A stretch of 64,000 bases of DNA from Pseudosulfitobacter pseudonitzschiae (lineage in GTDB: Bacteria; Pseudomonadota; Alphaproteobacteria; Rhodobacterales; Rhodobacteraceae). The notes under the pieces are model-generated. The model worked only from the letters and a program-made list of their open reading frames with translations. It had not been told where the DNA came from and ran no database searches. The position numbers were made by a program, and so were the translations under genes. The DNA is taken from contig NZ_CP022418.1 in the NCBI RefSeq assembly GCF_002222635.1, forward strand, positions 124,001 to 188,000, written 5' to 3'. Of the stretch, positions 59,672 to 64,000 are shown piece after piece. The number at the start of each line of letters is the position of its first letter. The first letter of the stretch is position 1.

Positions 59672-61969
59672 TCAATCCCGGTGGAGATAGATCGGAGAGG
59701 TCCAAGCCTGATTACCATCTTCGAGATTGACGCAAAGCCAGACCGGCGTATCGCCTGTCGCGGCGATCTCCACCTCGGCGTCGAAGCCGGCACTGCGCTG
59801 CAGCGGCGCATCGGGAAGCCGTTGGGCCACCAGCCTGCGCGCCAGTCCGCCAGCCTCCATAACGACCGGACTGACACCCATGGACGTCGGGTCAAGGGAC
59901 AGTGTGCCGTGGTTCGTCTCGACTGTCAGGGTCGGCGTCTCACCCTTTAACCACAAGTCGCAGCCCATCCGATTTCCGGTAGTGATCGTGTTGAAGATGA
60001 CGCTGTTTGAGCCAACCTGTTGCAACGGCTGCTCAGGATTCAGGCGGTTCACTGGGGCGAATTCTGCGATCTTGCCACCAGCAACTTGCGCTCGGCCTTG
60101 CCAGCGCGTGTTGCGCCCTCGGCCACGATATTCGGCGCCGGACCACATCAGCCGCAGCCGGCTGCCCAGGTCTTTGTCGCCAAAGCCGCGCCAGAGCGTC
60201 ACCACATCGGTAGCCGAACGCAGTTCGATGCTCTCGATCCCGCAGGGTGCCTCGACGGCGACAGAGACCCGCGCCGAAGCGCCGTTGCTGCGGACAATAT
60301 CGCCCATCGTGCAACGGGTGACCTCTTCGGTGGTGCCATCGGGCTGCGCGATGGGGTTGCGGTGATACAGCGTGCCGCCTTCGGGCAGCGTGGCCTCGAT
60401 GTCGATTGCCACGCGCGGGCCGGAGGTGCCATAGGTGTGGCGGCGACGGATCGCCTCGAAGACAGTGTCTCGCGTGTTCTCTTCCATCAGGAAGCAAGTC
60501 AGTCCGCCATAGGCCCCAAAGAACGAAGCTCCCGGATAGGACGCGCCGGGACGGCCCTTATGCCCATCCGAGTTTGCGACAACGCCAACACGGCGTCGGA
60601 TCGGGAAGCCATCGGTCAGAACCCATTCAAAGCTGCCCCAGGCCGAATGGACCTCGACCGCGGCTTCCAACGTCGGATCATGATCGAAGAAGATATTGGC
60701 ATAACGACCACCGACATGGGCGTACATCACTGAGTCCACCGGCTCTGCGTGCAGCTTTTCGTAGAGATCGGTCAAAGTGTGCGCATCGGCATCAAGGTCG
60801 TCATGCTCTGCCACCAGTGCATGCGAGCAGCGATAGATGCTTGCGCCTTCGTCGCGGAAAAAGACGTTGTGATCGCCACCCACTGCGGTGTTGCCGGACC
60901 ATTCATAGCCGGGAAGCACCGTGAAGATGCCAGGCTCGTTTACCTGCGCGGTGAGCTGGTTCAATTTTTCCCAAAAGGCAGGCTTGATCTGAAAGTCGTT
61001 CGCCTGATGCGAGGTCACGTCCAAGAAGGACTTGTTACGAGCAAAATCGAAATAATGCTCGATCGAATTGGTTCCGACCGTCTCACCGGTCTGACCATGC
61101 AGGTCGCCCCAATAATGCGCGATGCCCTCGCGGATCTGCAGCGGCCCCGCTTCGACCACATGGCCCTGGTCAGAGGTCAGCTTCAAGGTCAGCAGACCGG
61201 TCTCTCGCACACTCAGGCCCTCAAGGCGCAGCGCGCCACTTTCCGGGGAAAAGTCGATCAACTCTGGCAGGCCCTCCACGGCAAGAGTGCTTTCGACTGT
61301 GAAACGGATTGGCCCCTGATCGGTCGGGTTGCCCCACAGGTCTTCGGCCTTCAGGCCCAGCACGAATGGCTCACCCGGGCGGCGGCGTGTCGGCAGCACG
61401 GCACGGTAGCGGTGCAAGGGGCCTGCGCCAACGGTGAGTTCAAGACGCGTGTCGGGCAGCGGGATAAAGTTGCCGGTTGCTTGCACGTCCGCCAGAACCC
61501 GGAACACGCGCGCGCCCTCATAAAAGGTCGACATCAGCATGCCCGGCGAGCCTTGCGAGGTGTCACCCAGCGTGATCTCGATGGTCTCGCCCGGATTCAG
61601 GTAGCCGCCGCGCTGATAGATCGTGAGCGTTTCGTTCCAGGGCCGCTGGCCACCATTACGGTCGTATTTCAGCATCAACTGACCGTCACCCGAGGACCGT
61701 GCCGTGACATAGTTGGCCGCCGTTGGATCGCTGGTCTGTAGCGCGCCCGCATCAGAGATCAGCCGGAACGCCACACGGATCGCGCCGGTGTCGTCCAGCC
61801 CGAGCTTACCGGTGGTGTAAGTGATCTTGAAACTCTGATAGCTGCGGACTTCGACATGGGACGGGCCGTCCATGACTGCCGTACCAAAAAGAGCGGGATC
61901 TGTGCCGGGAACCGTCTGCAAGCGGGATTCTCCGATCATCTCTGGATCGACGTTGCGTTTGATTGTCAT
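59672..61969 (-). CDS. DUF3604-family PHP-like protein
   Basis: A 765-residue soluble protein, apparently without signal peptide. ATG 61969 (MTIKRNVDPEMIG) follows GGAGCCCCCC. The N-terminal third is beta-rich (FRVLADVQATGNFIPLPDTR, LELTVGAGPLHRYRAVLPTR). The DUF3604 core starts at about residue 280 with HYWGDLHGQTGETVGTNS (the PHP metal-binding HxHG-like WGDLHGQ), then VTSHQANDFQI, LPGYEWSGNTAVGGDHNV, and GVVANSDGHKGRPGASY, all carrying probable metal ligands. PHP-fold proteins are phosphoesterases or related hydrolases. Substrate unknown. It is divergent from the tctCBA-type transporter and probably acts on its cargo. Confidence 0.8.
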   Translation of the reverse strand: MTIKRNVDPEMIGESRLQTVPGTDPALFGTAVMDGPSHVEVRSYQSFKITYTTGKLGLDDTGAIRVAFRLISDAGALQTSDPTAANYVTARSSGDGQLMLKYDRNGGQRPWNETLTIYQRGGYLNPGETIEITLGDTSQGSPGMLMSTFYEGARVFRVLADVQATGNFIPLPDTRLELTVGAGPLHRYRAVLPTRRRPGEPFVLGLKAEDLWGNPTDQGPIRFTVESTLAVEGLPELIDFSPESGALRLEGLSVRETGLLTLKLTSDQGHVVEAGPLQIREGIAHYWGDLHGQTGETVGTNSIEHYFDFARNKSFLDVTSHQANDFQIKPAFWEKLNQLTAQVNEPGIFTVLPGYEWSGNTAVGGDHNVFFRDEGASIYRCSHALVAEHDDLDADAHTLTDLYEKLHAEPVDSVMYAHVGGRYANIFFDHDPTLEAAVEVHSAWGSFEWVLTDGFPIRRRVGVVANSDGHKGRPGASYPGASFFGAYGGLTCFLMEENTRDTVFEAIRRRHTYGTSGPRVAIDIEATLPEGGTLYHRNPIAQPDGTTEEVTRCTMGDIVRSNGASARVSVAVEAPCGIESIELRSATDVVTLWRGFGDKDLGSRLRLMWSGAEYRGRGRNTRWQGRAQVAGGKIAEFAPVNRLNPEQPLQQVGSNSVIFNTITTGNRMGCDLWLKGETPTLTVETNHGTLSLDPTSMGVSPVVMEAGGLARRLVAQRLPDAPLQRSAGFDAEVEIAATGDTPVWLCVNLEDGNQAWTSPIYLHRD

Positions 61970-62231
61970 GGGGGGCTCCTTACAACTCTTACCGCACACC
62001 TTGCAAAACTATATTGTAAAGGAAACCTGAAATTTTCTGAAGAAACCAGATTCGGCAGAATATGCATAGATTTCACAACTAAACTTCGTTTTTTGCCTAA
62101 AAATTATGCATATATTTCTCGCATGGCGGGCGAAACGCTGTATTTTCGCCAAAATCAAAGAGAATACTTGCCTGCTGGACGGACCACACGGCACAAAACT
62201 ACATAGTATAAATCAAACCAACAGGATCCTC
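61970..62231. promoter_or_regulatory. Divergent promoter region with twin TATGCATA palindromes
   Basis: An AT-rich 262-base gap between the DUF3604 gene and tctC. The 8-bp palindrome TATGCATA occurs at 62061-62068 and again at 62105-62112, 44 bases apart start to start, close to four helical turns. This spacing suits a dimeric regulator binding both sites and looping the DNA. No regulator gene is in the window for it. Confidence 0.45.
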
Positions 62232-63164
62232 ATGTTTTACAGCTTCTTCAAAGCGGCCTCTGTTGCGGTCGCCCTCGCGCTTCCGGGCGTTGCACTTGCA
62301 GCCGATTACCCCACGAAACCGATCACCCTCATAGTCCCCTACCAGGCCGGTGGTTCTGTCGAGACGATGGGACGCGTCTTTGCCGATGCGCTCGGCAACG
62401 AACTGGGCGGCAAGGTCCTTGTAAAAGCCCAGCCCGGTGCCGGCGGCAAGATTGGCACCACAGCGACAGCGAACGCCGCCGCCGACGGATATACGATTGC
62501 GTTGATCCCGGATTCGACAATTCTCTGGCCCGCGATTGCCGAAGATGTCAGCTATAATCTGGACAGCTTCACGCCGATGGTGACGGTCGCCTTGCTGCAA
62601 CAGGCGCTTGTCACTTCAAAGAAATCCGGGATCGAGACCTTCGAAGACCTGGTCGCGGCTTCTAAGGCCGGCAAGCTCAGCTACGCCGACCAAAATTCGA
62701 TTTCGCGCGCATACGTCGATTACATCGCCGCGCAGGAAGGTCTTGATTGGGTCGCGGTGCCCACCAAGGGCGGCGGTGAAATGGTGCCGTTCCTGCTGGG
62801 TGGTAAGATCGACTTTGCCTGGTCCGGCGGCGTTCATAACCGTTACCTTGACGATATGAACGTCGTCCTCGGAATGATCGCCACGCCGCTCCAGATGACA
62901 CCCGACGTACCGACAATTCAATCCAGATACGGAATTGCCATGCCTACCGGCACTACCATCTGGGCACCTGCGGGCCTGCCGGAGGAATTAAAAGACAAGC
63001 TCATCAAAGCGAGCATTGCGGCTGCGCAGTCCGAGGCTTTCACCTCGCTGCTCAATGACAAGCTGGGCTTTCCTGCTGCCGCGATCAGCGGAGACGCACT
63101 GACCCAGACGCTGAACGAGGTCAACGAAAGCCTCGTCAAGGTGTACGAGACAACCAAGAAATGA
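62232..63164 (+). CDS. tctC: Tripartite tricarboxylate transporter substrate-binding protein (TctC/Bug)
   Basis: A 310-residue periplasmic binding protein with signal peptide cleaved after ALA (ALPGVALAADYPTKP). The Bug/TctC pattern is ITLIVPYQAGGSVETMGR, VLVKAQPGAGGKIGTTATA and AWSGGVHNRYL. Bug proteins bind carboxylates and amino acid-like molecules. ATG 62232 is preceded by CAGGATCC. The stop overlaps the tctB start as ATGA. Confidence 0.92.
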   Translation: MFYSFFKAASVAVALALPGVALAADYPTKPITLIVPYQAGGSVETMGRVFADALGNELGGKVLVKAQPGAGGKIGTTATANAAADGYTIALIPDSTILWPAIAEDVSYNLDSFTPMVTVALLQQALVTSKKSGIETFEDLVAASKAGKLSYADQNSISRAYVDYIAAQEGLDWVAVPTKGGGEMVPFLLGGKIDFAWSGGVHNRYLDDMNVVLGMIATPLQMTPDVPTIQSRYGIAMPTGTTIWAPAGLPEELKDKLIKASIAAAQSEAFTSLLNDKLGFPAAAISGDALTQTLNEVNESLVKVYETTKK

Positions 63165-63634
63165 GTTCGTCTGAACATATCCGGGGCGCCACCGGGCGCC
63201 TCGACTTCCTGATCGGGGTGGTCGCCGCGGTTGGCGCACTGCTGGTGATCTTCTGGCTGATCCCGTCTCAGATCGAGATCACGTCCCGGTCAGGACAACT
63301 TTCCGCGCGGGTGTTCCCAAGTCTCTCTGCCGGGATTGTCGGGCTGTTTGGCCTCGCGCTGATGATCAAGAACCGTCACCACGCCCTCAAGCCGGCACCC
63401 CATGCCGGCCCACGCATCCTGATCGAGACACTTGCCTGGCTGGTCTGGGCGGGTGCGGCGCTCCTGCTCCTGTCGACAGCCGGTTTCATCGTGGCCGGTG
63501 CCTTGTCCAGCTTTGCTGCCATGCTGCTTGCCGGCCAGCGCCATCGTCTGCTCTGGTGCGCCATGGCATCCATCCTGCTGCCTGTCGCCATCCAGCAGCT
63601 TGCCTGGCACGCCTTCTATATCCAGCTACCCTGA
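63161..63634 (+). CDS. tctB: Tripartite tricarboxylate transporter small membrane subunit TctB
   Basis: A 157-residue protein with four membrane helices, beginning with a Ser/Arg-rich stretch and the segment LDFLIGVVAAVGALLVIFWL, followed by LSARVFPSLSAGIVGLFGLALM, a TctB pattern (the latter in two adjacent parts). It partners TctA to form the transporter. ATGA overlap with tctC and a seven-base gap before tctA show one operon. Confidence 0.87.
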   Translation: MSSSEHIRGATGRLDFLIGVVAAVGALLVIFWLIPSQIEITSRSGQLSARVFPSLSAGIVGLFGLALMIKNRHHALKPAPHAGPRILIETLAWLVWAGAALLLLSTAGFIVAGALSSFAAMLLAGQRHRLLWCAMASILLPVAIQQLAWHAFYIQLP

Positions 63635-63641
63635 GGCCTCC

Positions 63642-64000
63642 ATGCTTGATCTGATCCTGAACGCCTTCGCCGCCGCGCTTGATCCTATGAACCTGATGTT
63701 CATCGCATTCGGGATATTTCTGGGCATCGTGATCGGTGTATTGCCCGGTCTCGGCAGCGTCACCGCCATGGCGGTGTTGATCCCGCTGACCTTCTATATG
63801 TCGCCCTTGGCTGCCATCGCGTTTCTCGTGGGCGTCAACAAGGGGGGCACATCCGGAGGCGCAATTCCGGCAATCCTGCTGAATTCCCCCGGCTCGCACG
63901 AGGCCGCCGCGACCGCTTGGGACGGCTATCCGATGGCCCAACGCGGCGAAGCCTTTCGCGCGATGAAGTACGCGCTTTTTTCCTCGGTCACCGGCGACAC
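63642..64000 (+). CDS. tctA: Tripartite tricarboxylate transporter large permease TctA (3' end outside window)
   Basis: The first 119 codons of a TctA permease. ATG 63642 follows GAGGCC. Visible signatures are GIFLGIVIGVLPGLGSVTAM, the TctA Gly/Pro-rich loop, and LVGVNKGGTSGGAIPAILLN, where family members have Y/G-x-GG-(S/T)-x-x-x-I-L, then SPGSHEAAATAWDGYPMA. The gene continues beyond the window. Confidence 0.93.
   Translation, partial: MLDLILNAFAAALDPMNLMFIAFGIFLGIVIGVLPGLGSVTAMAVLIPLTFYMSPLAAIAFLVGVNKGGTSGGAIPAILLNSPGSHEAAATAWDGYPMAQRGEAFRAMKYALFSSVTGD

Noticed and set aside
1-64000. CRISPR arrays, retrons, restriction-modification and other named defence loci
   Set aside because: No regularly spaced repeats, no restriction or methylase pair, and no standalone reverse transcriptase was seen; ArdC and VapBC are the only defence-related genes I can support.

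Overview
The window looks like an accessory replicon or large mobile region from a marine Rhodobacterales (Roseobacter-group) alphaproteobacterium. The evidence is the moderately high GC, the alphaproteobacterial VirB/VirD4 conjugation locus, TRAP and tripartite-tricarboxylate (TTT) transporters, and short REP-like repeats of a Roseobacter type. I see no rRNA, tRNA, CRISPR array, replication initiator or integrase, so plasmid versus integrated conjugative element cannot be decided from this sequence.

Layout. (1) 1-16.2 kb: a LuxR-type response regulator and an exported protein, then a complete conjugative type IV secretion locus in canonical order (virB1-B2-B3-B4-B5-eexN-B6-B7-B8-B9-B10-B11-virD4) ending in an LPD7-type accessory protein. 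(2) 16.3-39.5 kb: a mosaic cargo segment. It holds an IS1182-family element, an IS110-type transposase, a tungstate (Tup) ABC operon with its HTH/solute-binding regulator, a segment bounded by two identical inverted 168-bp MITEs (Rrf2 regulator, CPYC flavoprotein, methyltransferases, thyA-folA, an IS1111-like element), a TRAP-linked catabolic operon under a divergent IclR gene, and a probable group II intron remnant. (3) 39.5-46.7 kb, mostly minus strand: relaxase, MobC, a candidate oriT, KorB-type ParB, ParA, hypothetical genes, an ArdC-like antirestriction protein, a GC-rich gene-free region and a vapBC toxin-antitoxin pair. (4) 46.9-64 kb: a decayed VOC gene, a DeoR regulator divergent from a nine-gene operon (phosphatase, oligopeptide-type ABC importer, carbamoylase/M20 hydrolase, amidase, two choline-kinase-like phosphotransferases), then a DUF3604 protein divergent from tctCBA, which runs off the window.

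How it fits together. The relaxase, MobC and oriT supply the transferred strand, VirD4 couples it to the VirB channel, EexN should limit redundant mating, ArdC should protect incoming DNA, and ParAB/VapBC should stabilise the replicon. The cargo sits exactly between the convergent ends of the transfer and mobilisation modules. The least-described systems are the DeoR-controlled ABC/amidohydrolase/double-kinase operon (48.5-59.4 kb), whose importer ATPase has one catalytically degraded half and whose first kinase has Asp replaced by Glu in its catalytic motif, and the IclR-controlled TRAP/bicupin/aldolase/BKACE operon (29.7-38.7 kb).
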